A DNA stretch of 64,000 nt from Pseudonocardia asaccharolytica DSM 44247 = NBRC 16224 (GTDB lineage Bacteria > Actinomycetota > Actinomycetes > Mycobacteriales > Pseudonocardiaceae). Position 1 is the first letter of the stretch. Every line of letters begins with the position of its first letter. The notes beneath the pieces are model-generated. The model worked only from the letters and a program-made list of their open reading frames with translations. It was not told the DNA's origin and did no database searches. The position numbers and the translations under genes are program-made. Location: NCBI RefSeq assembly GCF_000423625.1, contig NZ_AUII01000005.1, positions 232,133-296,132 on the forward strand, given 5' to 3'. Positions 34,634 to 42,580 of this stretch are shown piece after piece.

Positions 34634-35689
34634 TCACGCCTTCAGCAGCGGGCTGCGGACGCCGCCGGTGGCCTTGTCCGAGGCATCGAAGAAGTCCTCC
34701 CGGTAGATGTCGCGGGGGAACAGCCGCTTGCGCATCAATGTCTTCAGCGCCGCCTCCACCATCGGCGGCGGCCCGCAAAGGTACGCCATGTGCTTGCGAC
34801 AGGTGGGGAAGTCGGCGTCCACCACATCGGTGACCAGGCCGTGCGGGCCGTCCCACTCCTCGTCGCTCAGGCAGGGCCGATAGGTGAACTGCTCGGGATG
34901 ATCGGCCTCCAGCCCCCGGAAGAAGTCGACATCGTAGAGGTCGGCCTGCATCCGGGCGCCCTGGTAGAGGTACAGCCGATGCGCCAGGCCGCCCTCCAGC
35001 ACATGGCGCACGATCGACTTGAGCGGCGCCAGCCCGGTGCCGCCGCCGATGAGGATCGCCGGCGCGGTCCGCGCCTCACGCAGGAAGAACCGCCCATACG
35101 GCCCGGACAGGCGCAACGTCTCGCCGGCCCCGAGGTCCTTGAAGATCCACCCGTCGGTAGCCAGCCCGCCCGGGGTGCGCCGGATCTGCAGCTCGATGCG
35201 GCCGGGCTCGCTCGGCGGGTTGGCCATCGAGTACGTACGGGTGGCGTCGGTGCCGGGCACCTCGATCGTGACGTACTGGCCGGGGTTGAACGCCATCTCG
35301 CGGTCGAGGTCGATCACGAGCCTGCGAGTCTGTCTGGCGACGTCCTCGATCGACACCAGGCGCCCGGCGAAGTCCTGCACGGGGTGGTGGACGACACCCT
35401 CCTCGACCTCGACGTCCGCCTCGATGATGACGTCGGAGGTCGGGGTGGCCACACAGGTCAGTGTCTTGCCCTCGTTGCGTTCGAACTCCATGAGCGCGAA
35501 GTCCGACGCGTCGTTGTGCTCGACGTCGCCGTCGAGCACCTCGACCTTGCAGGTGCCGCAGGTGCCGTGGGTGCAGGCGTGCGGCAGCCACACGCCCGCG
35601 CGCAGGCACGCGTCGAGAATCGGCTGGTCGGCGCGGCATTCGACCTCGCGCTCGAGGGGTTCGACGGTGACGGTGAACGTCTCGGTCAT
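34634..35689 (-). CDS. dmpP: Phenol hydroxylase reductase component (P5)
   Basis: The 351-residue reductase feeds electrons from NADH to the diiron hydroxylase. It has an N-terminal plant-type 2Fe-2S domain (CTHGTCGTCKVEVLDGD, Cys39, Cys44, Cys47 and a fourth Cys in LTCVATP), an FAD domain with TRTYSMANPPSE, and an NAD domain (AILIGGGTGLAPLKSIV, YLCGPPPMVEAAL). The length fits DmpP. A GAGGA ribosome site precedes the ATG. Gene order L-M-N-O-P is that of Pseudomonas dmp operons. Confidence 0.94.
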   Translation of the reverse strand: MTETFTVTVEPLEREVECRADQPILDACLRAGVWLPHACTHGTCGTCKVEVLDGDVEHNDASDFALMEFERNEGKTLTCVATPTSDVIIEADVEVEEGVVHHPVQDFAGRLVSIEDVARQTRRLVIDLDREMAFNPGQYVTIEVPGTDATRTYSMANPPSEPGRIELQIRRTPGGLATDGWIFKDLGAGETLRLSGPYGRFFLREARTAPAILIGGGTGLAPLKSIVRHVLEGGLAHRLYLYQGARMQADLYDVDFFRGLEADHPEQFTYRPCLSDEEWDGPHGLVTDVVDADFPTCRKHMAYLCGPPPMVEAALKTLMRKRLFPRDIYREDFFDASDKATGGVRSPLLKA

Positions 35690-35702
35690 TCCTCGGCCGC
35701 CC

Positions 35703-36023
35703 TCAGGTCCGGAAGCTGAACAGGCCCTTGTGCCCGACGCCGGTATCGGCCAGGGACACATCGGAGTCCGCACCGAAGGGCTCGCCGTTGACCTGCCACT
35801 CGCGTGCGCTCGACGGGTCGTAGTCGGGATCCGACGCGGCCCACGGGTCGACCATCTGCGACTTGAAGTCCGCGAAGGACATCGCCTTCGGCGCCCGGAA
35901 ACACGCCGCCGAACAGAACATCATGTTGTTCGCCCACATGACATGCACCAGCATGTCGTCGCCGAACAACTCCGGGCGGTCCTTCGAAGGGTAGTTGTAG
36001 TCGTAGAGCGCCTTGACGGTCAT
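35703..36023 (-). CDS. dmpO: Phenol hydroxylase subunit P4
   Basis: The 106-residue gamma subunit starts MTVKALYDYNYPSKDRPELFGDDMLVHVMWANNMMFCSAACFRAPKAMSFADF, a clear match to DmpO/PhO, and is a structural part of the alpha2-beta2-gamma2 hydroxylase. It lies between dmpN and dmpP with short spacers. It is a little shorter than the Pseudomonas protein (about 118). Confidence 0.93.
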   Translation of the reverse strand: MTVKALYDYNYPSKDRPELFGDDMLVHVMWANNMMFCSAACFRAPKAMSFADFKSQMVDPWAASDPDYDPSSAREWQVNGEPFGADSDVSLADTGVGHKGLFSFRT

Positions 36024-36060
36024 GATTCCGCCTCCGCGGGAAGAAGGACGTCGGCGGTCA

Positions 36061-37578
36061 TCACGCGCCTCCCACCACGGCGCCGGTGTGCCACTTGTCC
36101 CAGTTGGCCTTGTCCGGAGACGTCAGGTACTCGCCGTTGTCGACGCCGTCCTGGATGCCGTACCAGTTCAGCACCTCGGGGATCGTCGTCCCCCCGCAGT
36201 TGCCCTGGTAGATCTGGTGCACCGGCAGCCAGGCCTGGACGTACTTCTCTGGCTCCCGATCGAAGATCCACTTGCAGCCGTCGGAACAGAAGTTGAACCG
36301 CTCACCGCGGAACTGGCTGGTGCGGATGCTGAGCGTCGAAGGGTCGCCGGGTTCGCTGAAGCCCATCGGGATCTGGCAGGTCTGGCAGAGCATCGGCAGG
36401 CCGCGGAAGAAGAAGCGGTTGCCCTCCTCCTCGAGCCGCCGGGCGCGCTCCCACAGCGGCCGGTAGAACCGGTCGAACGTCTCCGGGTACGCCCCCGACA
36501 TCCAGTCGAGCTCCTCGTCCGTCGGCACCGTCGTGTTGAACGACGCGGCGAAGCTGAACTGGTAGAGAATCCAGTACACTTGGTGGCTCATGTACTCCTT
36601 CTCGGTGATCGCCTGCTCCACGTGCCGAGGCGGCCGGATCCCGTAGTACTCCAGATCGGGGAAGAGACCCTCGAGCATCTGCTGCTCCAGATAGAGCTCG
36701 AATGCCTCCTTCCAGCTCATGATCTTGCGTGGGAGCATGTAGTCCATCATCGCGGCGACGAGCCCGAGCAACCGGTATCCGCGCCAGAACCATTTGTCGA
36801 CCCAGTCCTGGATGATCGGGACGTTGTCCTCGTCCTGTTCGAGCATGAACTTCAGCACCTCGAGCCCCAGCGTCATGTGCCGGCTCTCGTCGCTTTGCGC
36901 GGAGAATCCGAACGTCATGGTGGCGAGGTCGCCGTTGAAACTCGCCCCGCTCATGAACGGGACGAACAACAGGTTCGTCAGGAAATACTCGAAGCTGAAC
37001 GAGATCGCGGTCAGGAACTCGAACGGGCCGGCCGAGAGCCCGTCGTCGAAGAACGACTTGGGCACGCTCAGGTACCACACCCGGTCGTGCATCCGCGACC
37101 AGTTGTGCAGCCCGCCGTAGTACTTGTTGTACTGGCTGATCGTGTGGATCTCGGTCTGCGTGTGCCGCAGCTCGTCGATGCTCTGGCAGAGCGCGGCGAA
37201 CCGGGCGCCCGGCCCGTCCAGGTGCCGGGCCAGGTAGCCGAAGTGCCGGTGCGCCTGGTACTCCAGCGGCGTCACACCCTGGAGGAACAGCTTCAGGGAG
37301 TTGACGTAGCGCGCATCGGTGAGTGAGAGGTGCCCCTGGCCCTGGGCGAACCCGTCGATGACGGCGTAGAGCTTCTTGTCCTTCTCCGCCTGGTACTTGC
37401 AGTACGAGTCGATGGTCAGCCGGAACGGATCGTCCCACGCATCCCAGTCGTGAATCTTGATGCCCTCGTAGCGGGTGTAGGGGTAGACCTTCTTCGGGTC
37501 CACATACGTGGGCTCCCAGTCCAGATCGCGGGTGAGCAGCCGGTAACGCTCCCGCATCGACAGCTTCGCCTTTGCCAC
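36061..37578 (-). CDS. dmpN: Phenol hydroxylase large (diiron) subunit P3
   Basis: This 505-residue alpha subunit holds the carboxylate-bridged diiron centre that hydroxylates phenol to catechol. By position the ligands are Glu106, Glu136 and His139 (SIDELRHTQTE) and Glu197, Glu231 and His234 (SDESRHMTL), the E...ExxH pairs of bacterial multicomponent monooxygenases. A Cys-rich zinc region (CQTCQIPMGF ... CSDGCKWIF) near the C-terminus is characteristic of the phenol hydroxylase group. The length matches DmpN. The protein is much closer in pattern to proteobacterial DmpN than to the two-component PheA usual in actinobacteria. Confidence 0.95.
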   Translation of the reverse strand: MAKAKLSMRERYRLLTRDLDWEPTYVDPKKVYPYTRYEGIKIHDWDAWDDPFRLTIDSYCKYQAEKDKKLYAVIDGFAQGQGHLSLTDARYVNSLKLFLQGVTPLEYQAHRHFGYLARHLDGPGARFAALCQSIDELRHTQTEIHTISQYNKYYGGLHNWSRMHDRVWYLSVPKSFFDDGLSAGPFEFLTAISFSFEYFLTNLLFVPFMSGASFNGDLATMTFGFSAQSDESRHMTLGLEVLKFMLEQDEDNVPIIQDWVDKWFWRGYRLLGLVAAMMDYMLPRKIMSWKEAFELYLEQQMLEGLFPDLEYYGIRPPRHVEQAITEKEYMSHQVYWILYQFSFAASFNTTVPTDEELDWMSGAYPETFDRFYRPLWERARRLEEEGNRFFFRGLPMLCQTCQIPMGFSEPGDPSTLSIRTSQFRGERFNFCSDGCKWIFDREPEKYVQAWLPVHQIYQGNCGGTTIPEVLNWYGIQDGVDNGEYLTSPDKANWDKWHTGAVVGGA

Positions 37579-37620
37579 GTCTTCTCCTTGAGTACCGACG
37601 ATTCGGGCCGCGTTCGCAGC

Positions 37621-37911
37621 TCAGTGCTCCCACTTGATGACGATCTGGTCGTCATCCCATTCCGAGATGTTCCCGGAATAGGACACGATGTTCATCTGGA
37701 ACTCGTGGGTCTCCCATTCCCGGCCCATCCGCTGCTCGACGGTTTCGCGGCGGATCACCAACTGCCCCGGGATCTGCATCTTCACCAGACCCGGCATCCG
37801 GATGAGGTTGACGTCGGGGTTGTCCTCCTCGATCGCCTCCACCAGGGCCCGGCTGTCCTCAGAGTCCTGCAGGTCCACTCCCACCTGGCGGACGTTCGGC
37901 TTGCTCGTCAT
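37621..37911 (-). CDS. dmpM: Phenol hydroxylase activator protein P2
   Basis: The 96-residue cofactorless regulatory protein binds the hydroxylase and is needed for efficient turnover. VGVDLQDSEDSRALVEAIEEDNPDVNLIRMPGLVKMQIPGQLVI and a C-terminal WDDDQIVIKWEH are typical of DmpM/PhM. It overlaps dmpL by the ATGA arrangement, and dmpN follows after 42 nt. Confidence 0.94.
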   Translation of the reverse strand: MTSKPNVRQVGVDLQDSEDSRALVEAIEEDNPDVNLIRMPGLVKMQIPGQLVIRRETVEQRMGREWETHEFQMNIVSYSGNISEWDDDQIVIKWEH

Positions 37912-38945
37912 GCGGTGACTCCCTCGGGTGCGTTCACCGGGATCCCGGCTCTGGTCAGCGACGCGGCCAGCTCGGCGACGCCGCGCTCGGCGGCCCCGGC
38001 GACGCTGACCGAGCCCGCCGAGTCCGCCAGGCCGCGCGCGAACTCGCGCACCGCCCCGCAGGCCCGCGGGTACCAGCGGTCGACGACCTCCCCGAGCACC
38101 TTGGTGTTCGCGTCGCTGTGCTGCGGATCCTTCGTCCAGGCCTTGATCAGCGCGTTGAGCCACTTGCGGTGGCCCGCGTACCAGTCGTTGAAGTGACGGG
38201 CGAGCAGGCTGTAGGCCGCCGCGTTCCGGAACAGCGACCGCTCGTCGAGGTGCTCGTAGAGCAGCGGGTAGAGCTGCTCGTCGAGCAGGTCGAGCCCGAT
38301 CAGCCCGGCCGCCCAGTCGGGCTCGACCAGCAGCTCCTCCACCATCCGGCGCAGGCCCTGCAGATGCGGGGCGTAGAGCCAGTTCTTCTTGGCGTCGGTC
38401 AGCGTGTCGGCCGCACCGCTGGCAAGTGCCAGGCCGATGAGGCTGAGCAGCTGCGCGTTGCCGATCCGGTCGAAGCTCGCGAAGCAGGCGGCCTGCGTGA
38501 CGGTGGTGCCGTAGCCGAAGCGGCTGGCGTTGGTACTGATCAGCTGCGCGCCCTGCTCGTAGTGGCGCAGCGGCAGCACGAAGCCCGTGAGCACCGTGTG
38601 CCAGTTCTCCGGAAGCTTGTCCAGCAGCCTGCGGTCCTCGATGTACTTGAGCGTCTGCGCGAACGACTCATGGCGGTCGGCGGCGTTCGCGACGTACGGG
38701 GTGTAGTAGTACTGGCGGGGATCGGTGTAGCCGTACGGGTCGGTCAGCTTGAGCGCCGAGTAGTTCGGGTCGTACAGCTCGTGGTCCGCGTCCCAGGTCG
38801 GCCGGTACTGGAAGTTCTCCATCGGCTGGACGTTGAACGACGCCTCCTGGTACCGCGTCGCGGGCCGGTCACCGAACCGCTCCGTCAGGTAGCTGAAGCC
38901 GTTCCGCACCGGCTCCACGACGTTCGTGCGCAACTCATACCCCAT
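37908..38945 (-). CDS. dmpL: Phenol hydroxylase beta subunit P1
   Basis: The 345-residue helical beta subunit is homologous to the diiron subunit but lacks metal ligands. Recognised stretches are SYLTERFGDRPATRYQEASFNVQP, FQYRPTWDADHELYDPNYSALKL, DPRQYYYTPYV and the HFNDWYAGHRKWLNALIKAW ending. A GAGAGGAG ribosome site fixes the ATG at 38945. It heads dmpLMNOP. The 219 nt upstream to the dodecin gene show no sigma-54 promoter of the DmpR/XylR kind. Confidence 0.93.
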   Translation of the reverse strand: MGYELRTNVVEPVRNGFSYLTERFGDRPATRYQEASFNVQPMENFQYRPTWDADHELYDPNYSALKLTDPYGYTDPRQYYYTPYVANAADRHESFAQTLKYIEDRRLLDKLPENWHTVLTGFVLPLRHYEQGAQLISTNASRFGYGTTVTQAACFASFDRIGNAQLLSLIGLALASGAADTLTDAKKNWLYAPHLQGLRRMVEELLVEPDWAAGLIGLDLLDEQLYPLLYEHLDERSLFRNAAAYSLLARHFNDWYAGHRKWLNALIKAWTKDPQHSDANTKVLGEVVDRWYPRACGAVREFARGLADSAGSVSVAGAAERGVAELAASLTRAGIPVNAPEGVTA

Positions 38946-39146
38946 GCCCCACTCCTCTCGGCCGTGCACATCACCCGCACCGGAACAGGAGCTCTGCAGC
39001 CCTGGCAGCGCGATCGGGCGCGACGCCGGATGCCGGCCCGCCGGCGGATGGCCGGACATCGGGTTGGTGGAGAGTCGTGGGCAGGCATCCCGTTGTAAGG
39101 CTGCTCAGCGCCCGGGCGGGGGCCAACACCGTCCCGTCCAGCGGAA

Positions 39147-39163
39147 GCGGCCCGACGGGCCGC
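39147..39163 (-). terminator. GC hairpin just after the dodecin gene
   Basis: GCGGCCCG-A-CGGGCCGC is a perfect 8-bp inverted repeat one base after the dodecin stop codon in the minus direction. It could end or attenuate transcription of benABCD-cupin-dodecin before dmpL. The 219-bp gap it lies in shows no other feature. Confidence 0.5.
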
Positions 39164-39164
39164 G

Positions 39165-39383
39165 TTACTGCCCGCTCTCCTCGAGGCGGAACCCGACCTT
39201 CATCGTGACCTGGAAGTGGCTGACGCTCCCGTCGGCGATGGCGCCCCGGACCTCGACCACCTCGAACCAGTCGAGGTTGCGGATCGTCGACGAGGCGCGC
39301 TTGAGGCCGTTGGTGATGGCGTCGCTGACGCTCTCGCTCGAGGTTCCCACGATCTCGTTCACGACGTAGGTGCTGTCGGACAT
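39165..39383 (-). CDS. Dodecin
   Basis: The 72-residue protein is a canonical dodecin: VVNEIVGTSSESVSDAITNGLKRASSTIRNLDWFEVVEVRGAIADGSVSHFQVTMKVGFRLEE. The NLDWFEV tryptophan stacks on flavin and the Q of HFQV contacts the ring, so it should form the 12-mer that buffers riboflavin or FMN. It ends the benABCD-cupin cluster. Supply or protection of flavin for the flavin reductases BenC and DmpP is an attractive but unproved reason for its place. Confidence 0.9.
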   Translation of the reverse strand: MSDSTYVVNEIVGTSSESVSDAITNGLKRASSTIRNLDWFEVVEVRGAIADGSVSHFQVTMKVGFRLEESGQ

Positions 39384-39385
39384 GG

Positions 39386-39721
39386 CTAGTCCTCCGTGTC
39401 CGGCGGCGCGAAGACGACGAGCATCTCCAGGTCTTCGGCGATATCGACGAAGCGGTGTTCCTCGCCGTGGTCGACCGAAATGAGGCTGCCCGCCTTCACC
39501 TCGACGTCCTCGTCGACGACCCGGAGGGTGCCCCGGCCTTTCAGGACGATGTAGACCTCGTCCGCCATGTGTGGGTGCTGGGTGTCCTCGTCGCCGGGCG
39601 ACAGGGTGAACATCCCCAGCGACATTCCCCGGCGCCGCAGGAACTCCGAGTACGGACCGGCCGCTGCGGCGTGCTTCGTCTCGAGATCGTCCAGTTCGAA
39701 CGCGACGTACGATCCTGCCAT
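39386..39721 (-). CDS. Cupin-domain protein
   Basis: The 111-residue protein is a single small cupin with metal-binding motifs TQHPHMADEVYIVLKGRG and the HGEEHRFVDI second motif (H-x3-H pattern). Such proteins may be dioxygenases, isomerases or sensors; the substrate is unknown. It lies between benD and the dodecin gene with a short spacer, so it is probably co-transcribed with benABCD. The ATG at 39721 is preferred because family homology begins right there. Confidence 0.75.
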   Translation of the reverse strand: MAGSYVAFELDDLETKHAAAAGPYSEFLRRRGMSLGMFTLSPGDEDTQHPHMADEVYIVLKGRGTLRVVDEDVEVKAGSLISVDHGEEHRFVDIAEDLEMLVVFAPPDTED

Positions 39722-39761
39722 CGGTTCCTCCCGATCGGTGCGGGCCACGGAGGCCAACGGG

Positions 39762-40550
39762 TCAGCCCAGATCTCCCCCTGCCACGGGAAGCCGCGTCCC
39801 GGTGATGTAGGACGCCTCGTCCGAGGCCAGGAACAGGATGGGCGCGGCCTGCTCCGCCAGGGTCCCGTAGCGGTGCATGAGCGACGAGTCGACGGTCTGG
39901 TCGACCACCGCTTGGGACCACTGCTTCTCCTGCTCGGACCGCTGGGCGGTGGGCCCCCGCGGGATCCGCCGCTCCGGCGCCTCGATGCCGCCCGGAGCGG
40001 TGGCGACGACCCGGATCCCGTGGCCCGCGTATTCCCACGCGAGCGCCGCGGTGAGGGCGTTGACCCCGCCCTTGGCCGCGGAGTACGGGACGCGGTTGAT
40101 CCCTCGGGTCGCCACCGAGGAGACGTTCACGATCGTTCCCTGCCGTTGTTCGAGCATATGCGGCAACACCGCGCGGCAGCACCACAGCGTGGGGTAGAGC
40201 GAGCGCCGGATCTCGGCCTCGATCTCGCTCTCCTCGTAGTACGCGTACGGCTTGGCCCAGATGGTGCCGCCGACGTTGTTCACCAGGATGTCGATCCGGC
40301 CGAACCTCTCCCGCGCCGCGGTCATGGCGGCCGCGCAGTCGGGGTACTGCTCGAGGTCGGCGATCAGCGACATGGCCTGCGCTCCCTCGGCGGTCAGCTT
40401 CTCGCTCACCTCGTGGACGATCTCGGAGCGGTCGACCAGCGCGACCCGCCCTCCCTCTTTTGCCGCCCTGGTCGCGACCGCCTCTCCGAGACCCTGTGCC
40501 GAGCCGGTGACCACCAGGACCTTGGTGTCGAAGCGACCTGCGAAGACCAT
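39762..40550 (-). CDS. benD: 1,6-dihydroxycyclohexa-2,4-diene-1-carboxylate dehydrogenase
   Basis: The 262-residue short-chain dehydrogenase oxidises and decarboxylates benzoate cis-diol to catechol with NAD. It shows the VVTGSAQGLGEAVATRAA cofactor motif, NNVGGTIWAKPY, and the catalytic Ser-Tyr-Lys (NVSSVATRG ... YSAAKGGVNAL). The segment NNVGGTIWAKPYAYYEE is typical of BenD/XylL. It follows benC by one base and completes benABCD. Confidence 0.92.
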   Translation of the reverse strand: MVFAGRFDTKVLVVTGSAQGLGEAVATRAAKEGGRVALVDRSEIVHEVSEKLTAEGAQAMSLIADLEQYPDCAAAMTAARERFGRIDILVNNVGGTIWAKPYAYYEESEIEAEIRRSLYPTLWCCRAVLPHMLEQRQGTIVNVSSVATRGINRVPYSAAKGGVNALTAALAWEYAGHGIRVVATAPGGIEAPERRIPRGPTAQRSEQEKQWSQAVVDQTVDSSLMHRYGTLAEQAAPILFLASDEASYITGTRLPVAGGDLG

Positions 40551-40551
40551 C

Positions 40552-42039
40552 TCAGCCCGCGCTCTCCGACATCCCGATCCCGGCCCGCATCGTGGCCTTC
40601 GCGTGCTCGGTGTGCTCGACGATGACCGCCCGCAACCGCTCCATATCGCCGCGCTCGAACGCCTCGACCATGTCGAGATGGTCCTTGGTGATATCACCCA
40701 CCAGGGTCACCGACGGCGTGAGGACCTGGCTCATGTACTCGTGCACCAGCAGCCGCTGGTAGGCCTCGGCCAGCGTTGCGTTGCCCGTCGCCTCGATCGG
40801 GAACATGTGGAACGCCGTGTTGGCGTCCCGGAAGCCGGCCGGGTCGACGAAGTGCCCGTCCTTGATATGTGCGCCGGTCGCCTCGGCCAGCCTGCGGTAT
40901 TCCGCCAGCTGTTCCGGGCCCAGCCGTCCCAGCACGATATGAGCCGCACCCAGCTCGAAGGCCATGCGGGCGTCGAACGCCTCGTCGGAGTCACCGACCT
41001 TCACCTGTATCGCGCCGGTCTCGGTGACGAGCCCGGTGCTGGTGAACTTCTCGTAGTAGAAGTTCAGCGGCGCGATCCCGTTGCTCTCCAGGTGCCGGCG
41101 AACGGCCTCCACCATTGGCGGCGGACCGCAGAGATAGATGTCGACATCTCCGCCGTTGACGTGTTCCGGCTCGATATAGCGGGTGACGTAGCCCTTGTTC
41201 GGATGTGTGCTCGACTCGTCGGCCACGCAGCAGGTGAAGGTGAAGTTGGGCAGCTGTCGGGCGTATTCCTCGAGCTCGTCGACCTTCACCAGATCCGGGT
41301 CGCTCGTCACGCCGTAGATCAGATGAACGGGATTTTCGGTGCCGTTGCTGCTGACTTTCTCCAGCATGGAAAGGAAGGGGGCAAGGCCGGTTCCGCCCGC
41401 CAGGAACAGCAGTGGCCGCCTGACCTCGCGCAGGTAGAAGCTGCCGAGCGGGCCGGTGAAGTCGACGCGGTCTCCCACCTGAGCGGTGTCGCGCAGATAG
41501 GTCGCGAGCGCACCCGTGGGGGTGTTGCGCAGCAGGAATCCGACGTCGGACGCGCGTGGTCCCGAACTGAACGAGTACGACCGGGTCTGGTCGGTCCCCG
41601 GGACCAAGACGTTCACATACTGGCCCGGGATGAAACCAAGAGAGTCTCGGCTGTCGAGCGCGATGGAGAAACCGAGCGTCGTCTCCGACAACCAGTCGAT
41701 CGAGCTGATCTCGCCCACGTGCGCGGACGCGGCGACCTTGGCGATGTCCGAGGTGACGGGTATCCGGATGACGCAGTCCGATTGCGGGGTCATCTGGCAG
41801 GTCAGGACGTAGCCCGCCGCCTCCTCATCCTCCGTCATCGCCTCGTCGATGACGTAGTCTCCCAGCTCGTACGCGCCCGACTCGCAGAAGCTTTTACAGG
41901 TCCCGCAGACCCCATCGAGACAATCCACCGGGATGTTGATGCGAGAACGGTACGAGGCATCGGAGACGATCTCCCCGTCGTTGCACTCGATGAAGCGGGT
42001 GACCCCGTCCTCGAATGTCAGCGCGATCTGATAGCTCAT
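40552..42039 (-). CDS. benC: Benzoate 1,2-dioxygenase reductase fused to an FCD-like domain
   Basis: The first 345 residues are a standard BenC reductase: a 2Fe-2S ferredoxin (Cys40, Cys45, Cys48, Cys81), an FAD-binding part (TRSYSFSSGP) and an NAD part (LLFLAGGTGLAPFLSML, YLCGPPPMVEAVRRHL). About 145 extra residues follow, and their helical pattern (AARMAFELGAAH-type, then FRDANTAFH, DHLDMVEAFERGD, VEHTEHAKATM) is that of the FCD effector-binding domain of GntR regulators, including the D-x3-H and two later His that bind metal. No DNA-binding domain is present. Long BenC proteins occur in other actinobacteria. Confidence 0.9.
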   Translation of the reverse strand: MSYQIALTFEDGVTRFIECNDGEIVSDASYRSRINIPVDCLDGVCGTCKSFCESGAYELGDYVIDEAMTEDEEAAGYVLTCQMTPQSDCVIRIPVTSDIAKVAASAHVGEISSIDWLSETTLGFSIALDSRDSLGFIPGQYVNVLVPGTDQTRSYSFSSGPRASDVGFLLRNTPTGALATYLRDTAQVGDRVDFTGPLGSFYLREVRRPLLFLAGGTGLAPFLSMLEKVSSNGTENPVHLIYGVTSDPDLVKVDELEEYARQLPNFTFTCCVADESSTHPNKGYVTRYIEPEHVNGGDVDIYLCGPPPMVEAVRRHLESNGIAPLNFYYEKFTSTGLVTETGAIQVKVGDSDEAFDARMAFELGAAHIVLGRLGPEQLAEYRRLAEATGAHIKDGHFVDPAGFRDANTAFHMFPIEATGNATLAEAYQRLLVHEYMSQVLTPSVTLVGDITKDHLDMVEAFERGDMERLRAVIVEHTEHAKATMRAGIGMSESAG

Positions 42040-42068
42040 CTCTCCACCCGAGGCCTTCTCGGTCGCCG

Positions 42069-42560
42069 CTATACGTGGTAGATGTCGACGACGTTGTGGA
42101 TGAAGTCGTTCTTGAGGATGACCCGCTTCTTCTTGATCAGCGGCTGCGGTCCGGAGGTGTCCAGCGTGTAGAACGAGGTGCCGAAGTAAAGGTCCACGCT
42201 CTGGTACCGGTAGTACAGCGTGAACCAGTTGAACCGGATGTCACACTCGTCGTCCCGCTGGTCGGTGATCTCGACATTGCTGATGTTGTGCCCCGTCCGT
42301 GGCTCCGGAATGCTCGTCGCGCTCGACCTTTCGGTCCTGATCCGGAAGACCCGGTCCTCCAGCCCGCCACGGTTCGGGTACCAGATCAGCGATACCTCCC
42401 GCTGCGGGTCCGTGACCAGCGTGTCGTCGTCGTCCCAGGCCGGCATCCAGAACTCCGCATCGGGCGCGTAGCATTCCAGCCATCCCTCGAAGTCCCGGTC
42501 GTCGAGCAACCGCGCCTCGCGGTAGAGAAACTGCTCGACGTCGTGCAGAGAAATAGTCAT
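42069..42560 (-). CDS. benB: Benzoate 1,2-dioxygenase small subunit
   Basis: The 163-residue beta subunit of the ring-hydroxylating dioxygenase has an NTF2-like fold. Recognised stretches are DVEQFLYREARLLDDRDFEGWLECYAPDAEFWMPAWDDDDTLVTDPQ and the closing KKKRVILKNDFIHNVVDIYHV, typical of BenB/XylY. It supports the alpha3-beta3 assembly and carries no metal. It lies 20 nt after benA. Confidence 0.94.
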   Translation of the reverse strand: MTISLHDVEQFLYREARLLDDRDFEGWLECYAPDAEFWMPAWDDDDTLVTDPQREVSLIWYPNRGGLEDRVFRIRTERSSATSIPEPRTGHNISNVEITDQRDDECDIRFNWFTLYYRYQSVDLYFGTSFYTLDTSGPQPLIKKKRVILKNDFIHNVVDIYHV

Positions 42561-42580
42561 CGGCGTACCTCCGGCATCCG

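Noticed and set aside
38946..39164. Sigma-54 promoter (GG-N10-GC) for the phenol hydroxylase operon
   Set aside because: No good -24/-12 element was found in the gap, and actinobacteria generally lack sigma-54.
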